The notes under the pieces are model-generated. The model searched no databases. It saw nothing but the letters and a program-made list of their open reading frames with translations, and was not told the DNA's origin. Below, one piece after another: positions 1 through 10,769 of a DNA stretch of 64,000 nucleotides. Location of the stretch: positions 186,001 to 250,000 of the forward strand of contig JAIMKW010000002.1 in the NCBI GenBank assembly GCA_020692215.1. Direction: 5' to 3'. Position 1 is the first letter of the stretch. Every line of letters starts with the position of its first letter. The position numbers were made by a program, and so were the translations under genes. The stretch comes from Sandarakinorhabdus sp. GTDB taxonomy: Bacteria; Pseudomonadota; Alphaproteobacteria; Sphingomonadales; Sphingomonadaceae.

Positions 1-642
1 TGCCGCAGCCAAGACCCATGCTGACAGCCTATACGATCAGCCTGGGGAATCCGGGCGCCATGGCACAACAGGCAAAGGCCGCGTCTGGCCGAGAGCTTCT
101 GAAGCTGAAACTGGGCGGCGAGGGCGATCTCGAACGGGTGGCAGCCGTCCGCGCGGCCGCGCCCGATGCGCGCCTGATTGCGGATGCAAACGAAGCCTGG
201 GCAGGACAGGATGTGGAACGCCTTTGTCATGCGTTGGCCGAATACCGGCTGGAACTGGTAGAGCAGCCCTTGCCTGCCGGTGCCGACGGCGATCTTGCCC
301 ATGTCCAGTCACCCATTCCCCTGGCCGCCGATGAAAGCCTGCAGAGCCGGGCCGAGCTGGGTTCGGTTGTGGGGCTCTACCGTTTCATCAACCTCAAACT
401 CGATAAATGCGGCGGCCTGACGGAAGGGCTGGCCCTCATCAGCGCGGCACGCCAGCGCGGCCTGAGCCTGATGACAGGATGCATGCTTTCCACATCTCTT
501 GGCATCGCCCCGGCGTTCCTGGCCGCCATGCAAGGAAGCTTTGCCGATCTCGACGGACCCCTGCTGCTTGCCAAAGACCGGGAGCATGGCCTGCGCTTTC
601 ACGGCAGCGATGTGGATCCGCCCGAGGTTGCACTCTGGGGCT

Positions 643-644
<2 letters not shown>
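1..644 (+). CDS. dgcA: L-Ala-D/L-Glu (dipeptide) epimerase, 3' part only
   Basis: C-terminal part of an enolase-superfamily enzyme of the muconate-lactonizing/dipeptide epimerase branch; the 5' end lies before the window, since the reading frame is open back to base 3. Members usually epimerise L-Ala-D/L-Glu during peptidoglycan peptide recycling. Counting from the Met at 18, the catalytic KxK pair is in LLKLKLGG (K29, K31), the metal ligands are D56 (IADANEAW), E82 (VEQPL) and D105 (AADES), and the second acid/base Lys is in INLKLDKCGG. All catalytic positions in the visible part are intact. The exact dipeptide substrate cannot be read from sequence. A short palindrome spans its stop codon, and eno follows 50 bases later on the same strand. 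Confidence 0.82.
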
Positions 645-1969
<1,325 letters not shown>

Positions 1970-2028
1970 CGTCTGGTTGTAACAGTCAGACACTGCGCAC
2001 AAGCTGCCGCTTGGTTGCCGACGCAAAC

Positions 2029-2059
2029 CGGGGCCTGGTACCAGTGGTGCCAGGCCCCG
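2029..2059. terminator. Hairpin between convergent eno and PEP-CTERM-like gene
   Basis: Ten-base perfect arms CGGGGCCTGG / CCAGGCCCCG; the interior ACCA...TGGT can extend the stem. It lies between two convergent genes and may terminate both. No clear U-tract follows on either strand, so termination is inferred from position and stability. Confidence 0.6.
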
Positions 2060-2084
2060 AATTGGTTCAGTGCTGCATGCGACT

Positions 2085-2351
2085 TCAGGTCAGCATTGCG
2101 CGCCTGCGAGCGCCATATCCCATCATCCCGATTCCGGAAAGCAGGAGAGGCCAGGTGCCAGGTGCTGGCGACGGCAGCATTACGATGCTGCTCTGGTTAT
2201 TGGTCATGACAGCCACTTCTGCGGTGGCTTTGCTTGTGCTGCCTGCCGGATTTTGCACCTGGCTTGGGGCTGCACTTGATGCGGAAGCGGCCGAAAATGC
2301 CGCCACAGCGAGGGTAAGGACGGCGCCTGCCTTCAGAGAATGCATGAGCAT
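2085..2351 (-). CDS. Small exported protein with PEP-CTERM-like sorting tail
   Basis: An 88-residue protein with a signal peptide at the N-terminus (hydrophobic 8-28, likely cut near ASA/SSA) and a C-terminal tripartite tail at about 60-84: PSPAPGTW, a hydrophobic stretch, then ARRR. This matches the layout of PEP-CTERM signals, which exosortase cleaves in exopolysaccharide-producing Gram-negatives; here the core triplet is PAP rather than PEP. Only about 30 residues separate the two signals, so the mature product would be a short Ser/Thr/Asn-rich peptide. GGAG lies 8 bases before the ATG. No exosortase gene is in the window. The call rests on the tail pattern; no specific function is known. 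Confidence 0.65.
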   Translation of the reverse strand: MLMHSLKAGAVLTLAVAAFSAASASSAAPSQVQNPAGSTSKATAEVAVMTNNQSSIVMLPSPAPGTWPLLLSGIGMMGYGARRRAMLT

Positions 2352-2576
2352 GGCGTTTACTCCGATCTATCGGGCGACCCTTGGTTTTTTTACCGCCCGT
2401 GGCATTCTGATAACCTATCATGAATGCCCGTTAAAGATGTTATAGCAATAGTTAACATTCTTTCACGTTAGGGTTCCGTCTTTGTCCGTGCTTATTTCCT
2501 TGATCGGCGGCTGCCCCCTTGACGAAGCATGCCGTGCGTGATTCTGTGGGATATGCAGCCGCTGCCCCTTTTCGAC

Positions 2577-2876
2577 ATGATGAAACGTGCCTTGCTGCCG
2601 GCGGCGTGCATGCTGATCATGTTGTTTTTCGGCACCCACGCCCTGTTCGGGCCGGCAGGCTATTTTGCGCTTGATGATATCAGGCGGGAAAGGGCCGAGC
2701 TGGTTGAACACAAGGCCGAGCTGGTTGAAAGGCGTGCGGCTCTCAGCCGGGATATCGCGCTTCTGGATCCTCGGGGTGCCGACCCGGATTTCGCCGATGA
2801 ATTGGTGCGCCGTCATCTGGGTGTTATCCGGCCGGACGAGGTTATCGTGCCGCTGGAAAGGCCGGAATTGCCCTAG
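2577..2876 (+). CDS. ftsB: FtsB/DivIC-family septum formation initiator
   Basis: Small bitopic membrane protein: one N-terminal membrane segment (LLPAACMLIMLFFG), then a short coiled coil rich in Glu, Lys and Arg with repeated AELVE units, and a C-terminal globular end. It matches the FtsB family, which forms the FtsQ-FtsB-FtsL complex that links divisome assembly to septal peptidoglycan synthesis. The family is commonly found between eno and pdhA in alphaproteobacteria, as here. An in-frame ATG also exists at 2529, but starting at 2577 gives the usual short cytoplasmic end (about 99 residues). A palindrome overlaps its TAG stop. Confidence 0.8.
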   Translation: MMKRALLPAACMLIMLFFGTHALFGPAGYFALDDIRRERAELVEHKAELVERRAALSRDIALLDPRGADPDFADELVRRHLGVIRPDEVIVPLERPELP

Positions 2877-2883
2877 AGCAATT
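2866..2883. repeat. Compact palindrome spanning the ftsB stop
   Basis: Perfect inverted repeat AATTGC-CCTAGA-GCAATT including the TAG stop of the ftsB-like gene. It resembles the palindromes at 643-659 and 52356-52370 in size, GC-flanked loop and location at a gene boundary. Confidence 0.6.
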
Positions 2884-2983
2884 GCCGGGGCGCATGGCTC
2901 ACGCCTTTCCGACAATGAACTGGCGGTTGAAAGTTGGGCGGCCAAGGCTAGAAGGTCATGACTGCTTCTAAAGGGGATTATTC

Positions 2984-4060
2984 TTGGCCAGGGCGACAAA
3001 GTCATCAGCAGGCGAACAGCGGACAGCCGCCTCCGAAGGCAGGCTGGAACGCCTCCCCAACGTTACACGGCACAATGCCAGCGAGGCGGAATATCGAGAC
3101 TTCTATCGCATGATGCTGGTGATCCGCCGGTTCGAGGAGAAGGCGGGACAGCTTTATGGAATGGGGCTGATCGGCGGGTTCTGCCACCTCTACATTGGCC
3201 AGGAGGCCGTCGTGACCGGTCTGCAATCGGCAATCACGCCCGGCAGGGACAGTGTCGTCACAGGCTATCGCGACCATGGGCACATGCTGGCCTGCCATAT
3301 CGACCCAAAGACCATCATGGCCGAGCTTACCGGGCGCGAAGCCGGCATCAGCCGCGGCAAGGGCGGCTCCATGCACATGTTCTCGGTGGAGCAGGGTTTT
3401 TTCGGTGGGCACGGGATCGTCGGCGCCCAGGTGCCAATCGGCGCCGGCCTGGGCTTTGCGCACAAATACAAGCAGCAGGTCATGGGTGGTGAAGGCGGCG
3501 TTGCTCTCGCCTATTTCGGCGATGGAGCTGCAAACCAGGGGCAGGTCTACGAAGCGTTCAACATGGCTGAACTTTGGAAGCTGCCTGTCATTTTCGTTAT
3601 CGAGAACAATCAATATGCCATGGGCACTTCGGTAAACCGGGCGTCAGCCGAGGATCAGCTCTACCGGCGGGGCGAGAGTTTCCGGATCGAAGGAATGCAG
3701 GTGGACGGGATGGACGTGCTTGCCGTTCGCGGTGCTGCCAACATGGCACTGGATTGGGTGCGCGGCGGGCATGGCCCCATCCTTCTGGAAATGAAGACCT
3801 ATCGGTATCGCGGCCATTCCATGTCGGATCCGGCGAAATACCGTTCGCGCGAGGAAGTCCAGACTATGCGCGACAATCGCGACCCCATCGATATGGCCAA
3901 ACGCGAAATGCTGGAGCTGGGATTTGCAGACGAGACCTGGTTCAAGGCTTGCGAGAAAGAGGTGAAGGCGCAGGTGGCGGAGGCGGCGGACTTTGCCGAA
4001 CAGGCTCCGGAGCCCGACCTTTCCGAACTCACAACCGACATTCTCGTGGGGACCTACTGA
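2984..4060 (+). CDS. pdhA: Pyruvate dehydrogenase E1 component, alpha subunit
   Basis: Thiamine-diphosphate-binding alpha subunit of the E1 heterotetramer, which decarboxylates pyruvate and transfers the acetyl group to lipoyl-E2. The TPP/Mg motif runs from GDGAANQG (179-186) to ENNQYAMGT (from 207), and the regulatory-loop region YRGHSMSDP is near 275-285. At 358 residues it has normal length. The start is TTG at 2984, supported by AAGGGGA about 6 bases upstream and by the lack of a better ATG before the conserved core. The stop overlaps the pdhB ATG (ATGA-type), so the two E1 subunits are probably translationally coupled. Confidence 0.97.
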   Translation: MARATKSSAGEQRTAASEGRLERLPNVTRHNASEAEYRDFYRMMLVIRRFEEKAGQLYGMGLIGGFCHLYIGQEAVVTGLQSAITPGRDSVVTGYRDHGHMLACHIDPKTIMAELTGREAGISRGKGGSMHMFSVEQGFFGGHGIVGAQVPIGAGLGFAHKYKQQVMGGEGGVALAYFGDGAANQGQVYEAFNMAELWKLPVIFVIENNQYAMGTSVNRASAEDQLYRRGESFRIEGMQVDGMDVLAVRGAANMALDWVRGGHGPILLEMKTYRYRGHSMSDPAKYRSREEVQTMRDNRDPIDMAKREMLELGFADETWFKACEKEVKAQVAEAADFAEQAPEPDLSELTTDILVGTY

Positions 4061-5433
4061 TGGAGCTCAAGCTTCCCGCAATGTCGCCCACCATGGAAGA
4101 AGGAACATTGTCCGCCTGGCTGGTGAAGCCGGGCGACACCGTGAAGCCAGGCCAGGTGATTGCCGAGATCGAAACCGACAAGGCGACAATGGAACTGGAA
4201 GCCGATGAGGGTGGAACAATAATTTCGCTGGCGATCGAAGCCGGAACCGATGCGGTGAAGGTCGGCACCGTCATCGCCATAATCGCCATCGACGGCGAGG
4301 ATAGCAGTGCACATATGTCTGCGCCTGCTGCGCCTGCTGCGCCAGCCGCCATTTCGGCGGAAGGGCCGAAAACCGAGCACTTGGCGCCAGTCTCTGCCCC
4401 GGCCTCCGTGCCAACTCCTGAGGCCCCCGTTCCGGCAAAGGTGGAAACCGTTTCCGGCCCAACCCGCAAGCAGACGGTGCGTGAAGCCTTGCGCGATGCC
4501 ATGGCTGAAGAAATGCGTTCCGATCTCAGCGTTTTCATAATGGGCGAGGAGGTCGGCCAGTATCAAGGGGCCTACAAGGTAACCCAGGGCCTGCTTGACG
4601 AGTTCGGGGACAAGCGTGTCGTCGATACGCCGATCACGGAATATGGGTTCGCGGGCCTTGGTGTTGGCGCTGCGATGGGCGGGCTGAAACCAATCGTCGA
4701 GTTCATGACCTTCAACTTCGCCATGCAGGCGATCGATCACATCATCAATTCAGCAGCCAAGACCAACTATATGTCGGGCGGGCAGATGCGTTGCCCCATC
4801 GTTTTCCGCGGCCCCAATGGTGCGGCAAGCCGGGTTGGCGCACAGCATAGCCAGAATTATGGCCCATGGTATGCAAGCGTGCCGGGCTTGCTGGTAGTCT
4901 CCCCCTACGACGCGGCTGATGCAAAGGGGCTGCTGAAAAGCGCAATCCGTTCGCCGGATCCGGTGGTATTCCTCGAAAACGAGCTTCTTTACGGCCAAAG
5001 TTTCGAAGTTCCTGAAGGCGACCGTGTCGTTCCCATAGGCAAGGCGCGCCTTTACCGGGAAGGCGCAGATGTGACGCTGGTTTCCTATTCCATCGGGGTT
5101 GGTATTGCGCTTGATGCTGCGCAGCAATTGGCGGCAGACGGGATCGATTGCGAAGTGCTCGATCTGCGCACCCTGCGCCCCCTGGACGAGGCTGCAGTGC
5201 TTGCGTCGCTTCGGAAGACAAACCGCATGGTTGTTGTGGAGGAAGGCTGGCCGGTCTGCAGCATTTCCAGTGAAATCATTGCGATAGCCATGACCAAAGG
5301 GTTCGACGATCTGGATGCGCCTGTGCTTCGCGTGACCAACAAGGACGTTCCGTTGCCCTACGCCAACAACCTCGAGAAGGCAGCCCTTCTGAAGGCAGCC
5401 GACGTGGTTGCCGCCGTCAAATCTCTGTTTTGA
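4060..5433 (+). CDS. pdhB: Pyruvate dehydrogenase E1 beta subunit with N-terminal lipoyl domain
   Basis: A 457-residue fusion: lipoyl domain at about 1-80 (lipoyl Lys41 in ETDKATMEL), an Ala/Pro linker at about 86-130, then the transketolase-type E1-beta domain from about 135. E1-beta completes the TPP site with PdhA. The extra lipoyl domain on E1-beta is a known alphaproteobacterial variant (also in Zymomonas and rhizobia) and gives the complex extra swinging arms. The start at 4060 overlaps the pdhA stop and begins exactly at the lipoyl domain; a much longer open frame upstream is spurious because it runs antisense-like through pdhA. Confidence 0.97.
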   Translation: MELKLPAMSPTMEEGTLSAWLVKPGDTVKPGQVIAEIETDKATMELEADEGGTIISLAIEAGTDAVKVGTVIAIIAIDGEDSSAHMSAPAAPAAPAAISAEGPKTEHLAPVSAPASVPTPEAPVPAKVETVSGPTRKQTVREALRDAMAEEMRSDLSVFIMGEEVGQYQGAYKVTQGLLDEFGDKRVVDTPITEYGFAGLGVGAAMGGLKPIVEFMTFNFAMQAIDHIINSAAKTNYMSGGQMRCPIVFRGPNGAASRVGAQHSQNYGPWYASVPGLLVVSPYDAADAKGLLKSAIRSPDPVVFLENELLYGQSFEVPEGDRVVPIGKARLYREGADVTLVSYSIGVGIALDAAQQLAADGIDCEVLDLRTLRPLDEAAVLASLRKTNRMVVVEEGWPVCSISSEIIAIAMTKGFDDLDAPVLRVTNKDVPLPYANNLEKAALLKAADVVAAVKSLF

Positions 5434-5473
5434 CCGCCAGAATGGCAGTCGACCTGATCATCTGAGGAAACCC

Positions 5474-6793
5474 ATGGCCATCGATATCACAATGCCAGCG
5501 CTCAGCCCCACGATGGAATCCGGGACCTTGTCGAAATGGCTCATCAAGGTCGGCGACAGTGTGAAGCCCGGCGACGTGATTGCCGAGATCGAAACCGACA
5601 AGGCGACCATGGAAGTGGAAGCCGTGGACGAAGGCGTGGTGACCGATATCCTTGTGCCGGAAGGTGCGGAAGACGTGAAGGTGAACGCAGTCATCGCGCG
5701 GCTTGCCGAAGAAGGTGAAGACGCCACGAATGCACCGGCCGCAAACGCGCCGCCCGCACAAGATGTTGCGCCAAAAGCAGCGCCAGCACCGAAGCAAGCG
5801 GAAACGCCACAGCCACAGCCCTCGCCACCTGCAGCCGGTGCAATACCTGAAGCGTCAGGGCGACCAGCGCCTGCCACCAGCACCGGGCGCCATATCGCCA
5901 GCCCGCTTGCCCGCCGAATGGCGCAGATTGCCGGTGTTGATCTGGCAACCGTGAAGGGCAGTGGCCCCAATGGCCGGATCGTGAAGGCCGATGTTGAAGC
6001 TGCGACGGGGAGTGTGCAGGCACCCGCGGTTCCCGCGGAGCCCGCCAGCCCCCCAGTTTCCGCTCGGGCACCATCAACTGCAGCGCCCCTGCAGCCCACC
6101 GATGTTCCGTTCGAGACAGTCAAACTCTCCAACATGCGCAAGACCATCGCGCGCCGCCTGACCGAATCGAAGCAGACAGTTCCGCACTTCTACCTCACAG
6201 TGGATGTGCGGCTCGATGCGATGCTGAAGCTTCGCGGAGAGCTGAACAAGGCGCTGGAGGGGCAGGGCATCAAGCTCAGCGTCAACGATCTGCTGTTGAA
6301 GGCGCTGGGTCTTGCCCTTGTGCAGGTGCCTGATGCCAACGTCAGCTTCGCCGGTGATCATCTTCGCAAGTTCAGCCGCGCCGATGTCTCGGTTGCGGTT
6401 GCCATTCCCGGCGGCCTCATCACCCCTGTCATCCGCGACGCTGCAAACAAGCGGCCGGGCCAGATCGCAACCGAAATGAAGGATCTCGCCACCCGTGCGA
6501 AGGAGGGCAAGTTGCAGCCCCCCGAATATACTGGAGGCACGGCCAGCCTTTCCAACCTTGGCATGTTCGGCATCAAGCAGTTCGATGCCGTCATCAACCC
6601 GCCCGAAGGCCTTATCCTGGCTGTCGGAGCGGGCGAGAAGCGCCCCTATGTGATCGATGATGCGCTCGGCATTGCAACCGTGATGAGCGCGACAGGCAGC
6701 TTCGATCACCGCGCGATCGATGGTTCGGTGGGTGCTGAGTTCATGAGCGCTTTCAAGGCACTGGTCGAAAACCCGCTGGGGATGCTGGCATGA
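5474..6793 (+). CDS. pdhC: Pyruvate dehydrogenase E2, dihydrolipoyl acetyltransferase
   Basis: Core E2 enzyme moving the acetyl group from lipoamide to CoA. Domain order in 439 residues: lipoyl domain (about 1-80, Lys43 in [10 protein letters not shown]), Pro/Ala/Gln linker, peripheral-subunit-binding domain (about 141-176, ASPLARRMA...GRIVKADV), second linker, then the catalytic acetyltransferase domain from about 210 with the active-site motif FDHRAIDG near 410-417 (His412, Asp416). The ATG at 5474 has GAGG 6-9 bases upstream and starts at the lipoyl domain; an in-frame ATG at 5408 would overlap pdhB. Its stop overlaps the lpd start by 4 bases (ATGA). Confidence 0.97.
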   Translation: MAIDITMPALSPTMESGTLSKWLIKVGDSVKPGDVIAEIETDKATMEVEAVDEGVVTDILVPEGAEDVKVNAVIARLAEEGEDATNAPAANAPPAQDVAPKAAPAPKQAETPQPQPSPPAAGAIPEASGRPAPATSTGRHIASPLARRMAQIAGVDLATVKGSGPNGRIVKADVEAATGSVQAPAVPAEPASPPVSARAPSTAAPLQPTDVPFETVKLSNMRKTIARRLTESKQTVPHFYLTVDVRLDAMLKLRGELNKALEGQGIKLSVNDLLLKALGLALVQVPDANVSFAGDHLRKFSRADVSVAVAIPGGLITPVIRDAANKRPGQIATEMKDLATRAKEGKLQPPEYTGGTASLSNLGMFGIKQFDAVINPPEGLILAVGAGEKRPYVIDDALGIATVMSATGSFDHRAIDGSVGAEFMSAFKALVENPLGMLA

Positions 6794-8163
6794 GCACGGA
6801 AACCTTCGACCTTGCGATCCTGGGCTCCGGCCCTGGCGGCTATGTCGCGGCCATTCGGGCCAGCCAGTTGGGCCTGAAGGTGGCCATCGTCGAGCGCGAA
6901 CGCCTGGGCGGCATCTGCCTCAACTGGGGATGCATCCCGACGAAGGCATTGCTGCGCTCTGCCGAGATCAAGCACTATATGGATCACGCATCCGCCTATG
7001 GCCTTTCAGCCGGCGATGTCGGCTTCGATCTCGCAAAGGTCACCGAACGCAGCCGCAAGGTTGCCGGGCAATTGAACCAGGGTGTCAAGGGCCTGATGAA
7101 GAAGAACAAGGTAACAGTGGTGGAGGGCGTTGCAACGCTCGTGTCGGCCACCACCGTCAAGGTCGGCGAGCGCACCCTGGAAGCCAAGGACATCATCATC
7201 GCAACCGGAGCCCGGGCACGCGAACTGCCGCATCTGAAAGCCGATGGCGATCGTGTGTGGACCTATCGGCATGCAATGGTGCCGCCGGCCATGCCAACCG
7301 ATCTTCTGGTTATTGGCTCGGGCGCTATTGGTATAGAATTCGCAAGCTTCTACAGCGACATGGGGGCAAAGGTTACCGTCGTTGAGATGCTGGACCGTAT
7401 CCTGCCAGTGGAAGATGCCGATATTTCGGCCTTTATGGACAAGGCGCTGAAGAAGCAGGGCATGGCAATCCGCACCAATGCATCGGTCGAGAAACTCGAT
7501 GTAAAGCCCGATGGTGTGACCGCGACGATCAACGGCGAGCAGCAAGCCTTCAGCCATGTCATCATCGCCATCGGTATCGCTCCTAACACCGAAAATCTCG
7601 GCCTCGAAGCGCTGGGCGTGAAGACCGACCGCGGGCACATCGCGACAGACGAATGGGGCCGCACCAACGTGCCCGGTATCTGGGCCATTGGCGACGTGAC
7701 AGGCGCCCCATGGCTTGCGCACAAGGCCAGCCACGAGGGTATTGTTGCAGTGGAGAAGATCACGAAGCAATCCCACGCCCACCCGATGGACAAATCGAAC
7801 ATTCCGGGCTGCACCTATTCCCGTCCACAGGTCGCCAGCGTTGGCCTGACCGAAGCGAAGGCCAGGGACGCCGGGTTCAGCGTGAAGGTTGGCCGCTTCC
7901 CCTTCATCGGCAATGGCAAGGCGATCGCGCTGGGCGAGCCAGAAGGGCTGGTGAAAACCGTGTTCGATGCCGAAACCGGCGCCCTTCTGGGCGCCCATAT
8001 GGTTGGCGCCGAAGTCACCGAACTGATCCAAGGCTATGTCATTGCGCGTCAATGCGAAGCGACCGAGGCTGAACTGATGGCAACCATCTTCCCGCACCCG
8101 ACGCTTTCGGAGATGATGCACGAAAGTGTGCTCGACGCCTATGGGCGTGCGATTCATTACTGA
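6790..8163 (+). CDS. lpdA: Dihydrolipoyl dehydrogenase (E3)
   Basis: FAD-dependent disulfide reductase that reoxidises the lipoyl groups of E2 using NAD+. The FAD site GSGPGGYVA (12-20), the redox disulfide [11 protein letters not shown] (Cys43, Cys48), the NAD site [10 protein letters not shown], the second FAD motif [15 protein letters not shown] and the C-terminal catalytic HPTLSE are all present. At 457 residues the length is typical. It is the last of four Pdh genes, starting 4 bases inside pdhC, so all four subunits are likely co-translated. It may also serve other 2-oxoacid dehydrogenases. Confidence 0.97.
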   Translation: MSTETFDLAILGSGPGGYVAAIRASQLGLKVAIVERERLGGICLNWGCIPTKALLRSAEIKHYMDHASAYGLSAGDVGFDLAKVTERSRKVAGQLNQGVKGLMKKNKVTVVEGVATLVSATTVKVGERTLEAKDIIIATGARARELPHLKADGDRVWTYRHAMVPPAMPTDLLVIGSGAIGIEFASFYSDMGAKVTVVEMLDRILPVEDADISAFMDKALKKQGMAIRTNASVEKLDVKPDGVTATINGEQQAFSHVIIAIGIAPNTENLGLEALGVKTDRGHIATDEWGRTNVPGIWAIGDVTGAPWLAHKASHEGIVAVEKITKQSHAHPMDKSNIPGCTYSRPQVASVGLTEAKARDAGFSVKVGRFPFIGNGKAIALGEPEGLVKTVFDAETGALLGAHMVGAEVTELIQGYVIARQCEATEAELMATIFPHPTLSEMMHESVLDAYGRAIHY

Positions 8164-8683
8164 GGCCTTCGCTGATCCAGGTATCCGCCCGGCCACCCTG
8201 GCGGATGCTGCAGATATTGCTGCAATCTATGCACCCTTTGTCCTCCACGGAACCGCCAGCTTCGAGATCGTTCCACCTGATGTTCCCACCATGCGGGCGC
8301 GGATCGAAAAGTGCCTCGATGCAGGCTGGCCGTGGCTGGTCCTCGAGTTGAAGGGTTCGGTTGCAGGCTACGCCTATGCAGCACAGTTCCGCGATCGCGC
8401 TGCTTATGCACAGACGGCAGAGACCAGCATCTATCTCGGGCATGGTCTTGCGGGGCAAGGGCTTGGCCGTCAACTGTTGAGCGCGTTGATCGAAGCGGCG
8501 GGTAACGCCGGATTCCGGCAACTCGTGGCCGTGATAGGCGACAGCCGCAACGCGGCTTCCATCGGGCTCCACAGCGCCATGGGGTTTCGGCTTGTCGGCA
8601 CCTTGCGTGATGTTGGCCTGAAGCACAGGCAGCTTCTGGATGTCGTGTATATGCAGCGGCCCGTCGATCAACCGGGCCGATAG
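8141..8683 (+). CDS. GNAT acetyltransferase, MnaT/phosphinothricin type
   Basis: GCN5-related N-acetyltransferase of about 180 residues, of the L-amino-acid/phosphinothricin acetyltransferase branch: it starts with IRPATLADAADIAAIYAP, has GLAGQGLGRQLL as the acetyl-CoA pyrophosphate loop, and ends with GFRLVGTLRDVGLKHRQLLD. Characterised relatives acetylate methionine sulfone/sulfoximine or phosphinothricin, but the physiological amine is usually unknown. It overlaps the 3' end of lpd by about 20 bases; ATGs at 8126 and 8141 are both possible. Co-transcription with the Pdh operon would place it next to a source of acetyl-CoA, but a functional link is not shown. Confidence 0.85.
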   Translation: MGVRFITEAFADPGIRPATLADAADIAAIYAPFVLHGTASFEIVPPDVPTMRARIEKCLDAGWPWLVLELKGSVAGYAYAAQFRDRAAYAQTAETSIYLGHGLAGQGLGRQLLSALIEAAGNAGFRQLVAVIGDSRNAASIGLHSAMGFRLVGTLRDVGLKHRQLLDVVYMQRPVDQPGR

Positions 8684-8774
8684 GCCGGGAACTGGCTTGA
8701 TCGCCCTTGACGACATGCAGAGAGAACCCATCTCGAAAAGGGCAGGGGGAGCTGCACTTGAGGGAGATAGCCCC

Positions 8775-8963
8775 ATGAAGAGTCTGGACATTCTGAAGCA
8801 ACGCCATGCGCGGCTAGAGCATGAACTGGCTGCTGAGCAGGCGCGTCGCCTGCCAGATGAAACGCGGATGATGCGTCTCAAAAAGCTGAAGCTGGCCCTG
8901 AAGGACCGCATCCTGATGCTGGCCAGTCAGCCCAAATGTCAGGAACGCTCCAGCCTCGCCTGA
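8775..8963 (+). CDS. DUF465 (YdcH-like) small protein
   Basis: A 62-residue, highly charged alpha-helical protein of the DUF465/YdcH family: heptad-like pattern KSLDILKQRHARLEHEL followed by MMRLKKLKLALKDRI. Family members are small helical-hairpin proteins of unknown function, abundant in alphaproteobacteria. The ATG at 8775 has AGGGAGA about 9 bases upstream and begins exactly where family members begin; a longer in-frame extension to 8640 overlaps the previous gene and is not needed. It converges on the carbonic anhydrase gene. Confidence 0.82.
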   Translation: MKSLDILKQRHARLEHELAAEQARRLPDETRMMRLKKLKLALKDRILMLASQPKCQERSSLA

Positions 8964-8971
8964 ACGGCCTT

Positions 8972-9616
8972 TCAAAGCTCGACAGGCACCTGTCGGAACT
9001 GGCCGGTCGCCTTGTCGAGCACTTTTAGCGCGCCATCCCCGATATCGAAGATCACGCCATGCAGCATGATCTTGCCGGCATCTTCGGCCTCTTTCACAAA
9101 GGGGTATGTGCGAAGATTGTCGAGCGAAAGGCGAACACCTGCCTGTTCCAGCGCGCGCTGCGCATCGACGTCGGGAGACAATGCGCAAGCAGCCCGAACA
9201 GCGTCACGCGCAGGCGCTATGAACTCCATCCAGGCATGCACATGCCTGCCAGCGACGGGATTGTCGAAATCTCCGGCAAGTGCGGCCTGGATGCCGCCGC
9301 ATCGCGCGTGGCCGAACACGACGATATGGTGCACTGCGATGCCCGTAACGGCATATTCCAGCGCAGCCGCAACGCTGGATTGGCCCTGGATGGCTGAAAG
9401 CGGGGGCACCAGATTGGCGATGTTGCGCAGCACGAACATCTGGCCAGGCGCAGCATCAAAAACGCGGGCAGGATCTACCCGGCTGTCGGAACAGGCCACT
9501 ATCATGATCTTGGGTGCTTGGCCCTGCGAAAGCTGATCGTACCGCTCCCGCTGTTCCCGGTAGGACCCCAGGCGAAAACGACGATATCCGTCCACGAGCG
9601 CTTTGAATTCCGGCAT
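8972..9616 (-). CDS. Beta-class carbonic anhydrase
   Basis: Interconverts CO2 and bicarbonate. The 214-residue protein has the beta-class zinc ligands and dyad: CSDSRV (Cys42, Asp44-Arg46) and FGHARCGG (His103, Cys106). The start at 9616 is preceded by GAGG at good spacing on the minus strand; an upstream extension to 9808 would run into the transporter gene. It lies 31 bases downstream of the SbtA-like gene on the same strand, so both are likely one transcript and handle bicarbonate together. No signal peptide is seen, so it should act in the cytoplasm. Confidence 0.95.
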   Translation of the reverse strand: MPEFKALVDGYRRFRLGSYREQRERYDQLSQGQAPKIMIVACSDSRVDPARVFDAAPGQMFVLRNIANLVPPLSAIQGQSSVAAALEYAVTGIAVHHIVVFGHARCGGIQAALAGDFDNPVAGRHVHAWMEFIAPARDAVRAACALSPDVDAQRALEQAGVRLSLDNLRTYPFVKEAEDAGKIMLHGVIFDIGDGALKVLDKATGQFRQVPVEL

Positions 9617-9647
9617 CTTGATCCTCGGCCTTGTGGGTGCTGCCCCT

Positions 9648-10628
9648 TTAACCGAGCATCTGCACGGCCCAGACGTACAAGGGAATACCCAATATGATGT
9701 TGAACGGAAAGGTGATCGCCAGCGACATCGCCAGATAGAGGCCAGCATCGGATTGGGGCAGAGCAAGGCGCATCGCAGCGGGCACGGCAATGTAGCTGGC
9801 GGATGCACACAGAATCAGGAAGGCGGCCGCGGTTCCTCCCGACAGTCCGATCATCATGCACACCGGCAATGCCACTGCGGCATTCACGATCGGCAGGACG
9901 ACGGCAAGCAGCGCGAGCGGGACTGTGAGGCTTTGGGCCTCGCGCAGGCGGCGAGCTGCCAGCAGCCCCATATCCAGAAGGAAAAGGCAAAGCACACCCC
10001 GGAAAAGATCGTTGAAGAAGAAAGAAAGTGGCGCAAACCCGTCCTCGCCCGCCAGGACCCCTATCAAAAAGGCACCAACCAGCAGAACCACTGGCCCATT
10101 CAGCAGAACCTCACGCCAGACACTGTGCTCGCCCCGGCCCTCCGCGTTGCCGGTTTTGCCAAGGCCAACCAGAGAGCCGCGTGCCAGCAGCAGGCCGGCA
10201 ATGATGGCTGGCGTTTCCATCAGCGCCAGCACCGCTACCATCCAGCCGGCAGGCGCCGCGCCATTGCCCTGAAGCACGGCTACGCCGGTTACGAATGTAA
10301 CAACCGACACGGAGCCATAATGGGCAGAAACTGCGCCAGCGTTGCAGCTGTCCAGACCACCGACGCGTCGCAAGAGAAAATAGCCCGTAAAAGGAAGGGA
10401 GAAGCTCAAGACCACACCGGCCAGTCCCGTTGCCAGCATCTGGGGTTCCGGCCCCGCGGCTGCTACCTCTACACCGCCTTTTAGGCCGATCGCTGCCATC
10501 AGATACAGCGACATGCCCTTCGAGACACTTTCAGGGACATTGAGATCTGAACGCGCAAAGGAGGCCAGCGCCCCCAATACGAAGAACAGAATGACCGGTG
10601 ATGTAAGAGTAGCCAGGATATCGGACAC
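9648..10628 (-). CDS. sbtA: SbtA-type sodium-dependent bicarbonate transporter
   Basis: A 326-residue integral membrane protein with about ten hydrophobic segments, matching the SbtA/DUF897 family: inverted-repeat architecture with MSLYLMAAIGLKGG in the first half and LLDMGLLAARRL, FLILCASASYIAVPAA and FPFNIILGIPLYV in the second. Cyanobacterial SbtA is a Na+/HCO3- symporter regulated by the PII-like protein SbtB; no SbtB gene is adjacent here. The frame starts with GTG at 10628, without an obvious ribosome site, so the exact start is uncertain, but starting later would remove the first membrane segment. Carbonic anhydrase follows on the same strand. Confidence 0.85.
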   Translation of the reverse strand: MSDILATLTSPVILFFVLGALASFARSDLNVPESVSKGMSLYLMAAIGLKGGVEVAAAGPEPQMLATGLAGVVLSFSLPFTGYFLLRRVGGLDSCNAGAVSAHYGSVSVVTFVTGVAVLQGNGAAPAGWMVAVLALMETPAIIAGLLLARGSLVGLGKTGNAEGRGEHSVWREVLLNGPVVLLVGAFLIGVLAGEDGFAPLSFFFNDLFRGVLCLFLLDMGLLAARRLREAQSLTVPLALLAVVLPIVNAAVALPVCMMIGLSGGTAAAFLILCASASYIAVPAAMRLALPQSDAGLYLAMSLAITFPFNIILGIPLYVWAVQMLG

Positions 10629-10769
10629 GACGCCAGCGGCTAAAGCTGCAGCATCTGTCTGGCAAGGCGAGATATTCTCATGCCTGCGCGGGGAGCAAGC
10701 CTATGCTTTTGGCAAAACCTTTCGAGAAAGCCATAAATACAATCAATATAACGGCAACAATTGAACCGC

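Noticed and set aside
2011..2445. 144-codon plus-strand frame opposite the small PEP-CTERM-like gene
   Set aside because: No ribosome site or motif, whereas the minus strand has a signal peptide, sorting tail and GGAG site.
3574..4059. Upstream extension of pdhB to an in-frame Met within pdhA
   Set aside because: The extension is out of frame with pdhA and non-conserved; the lipoyl domain starts exactly at 4060.
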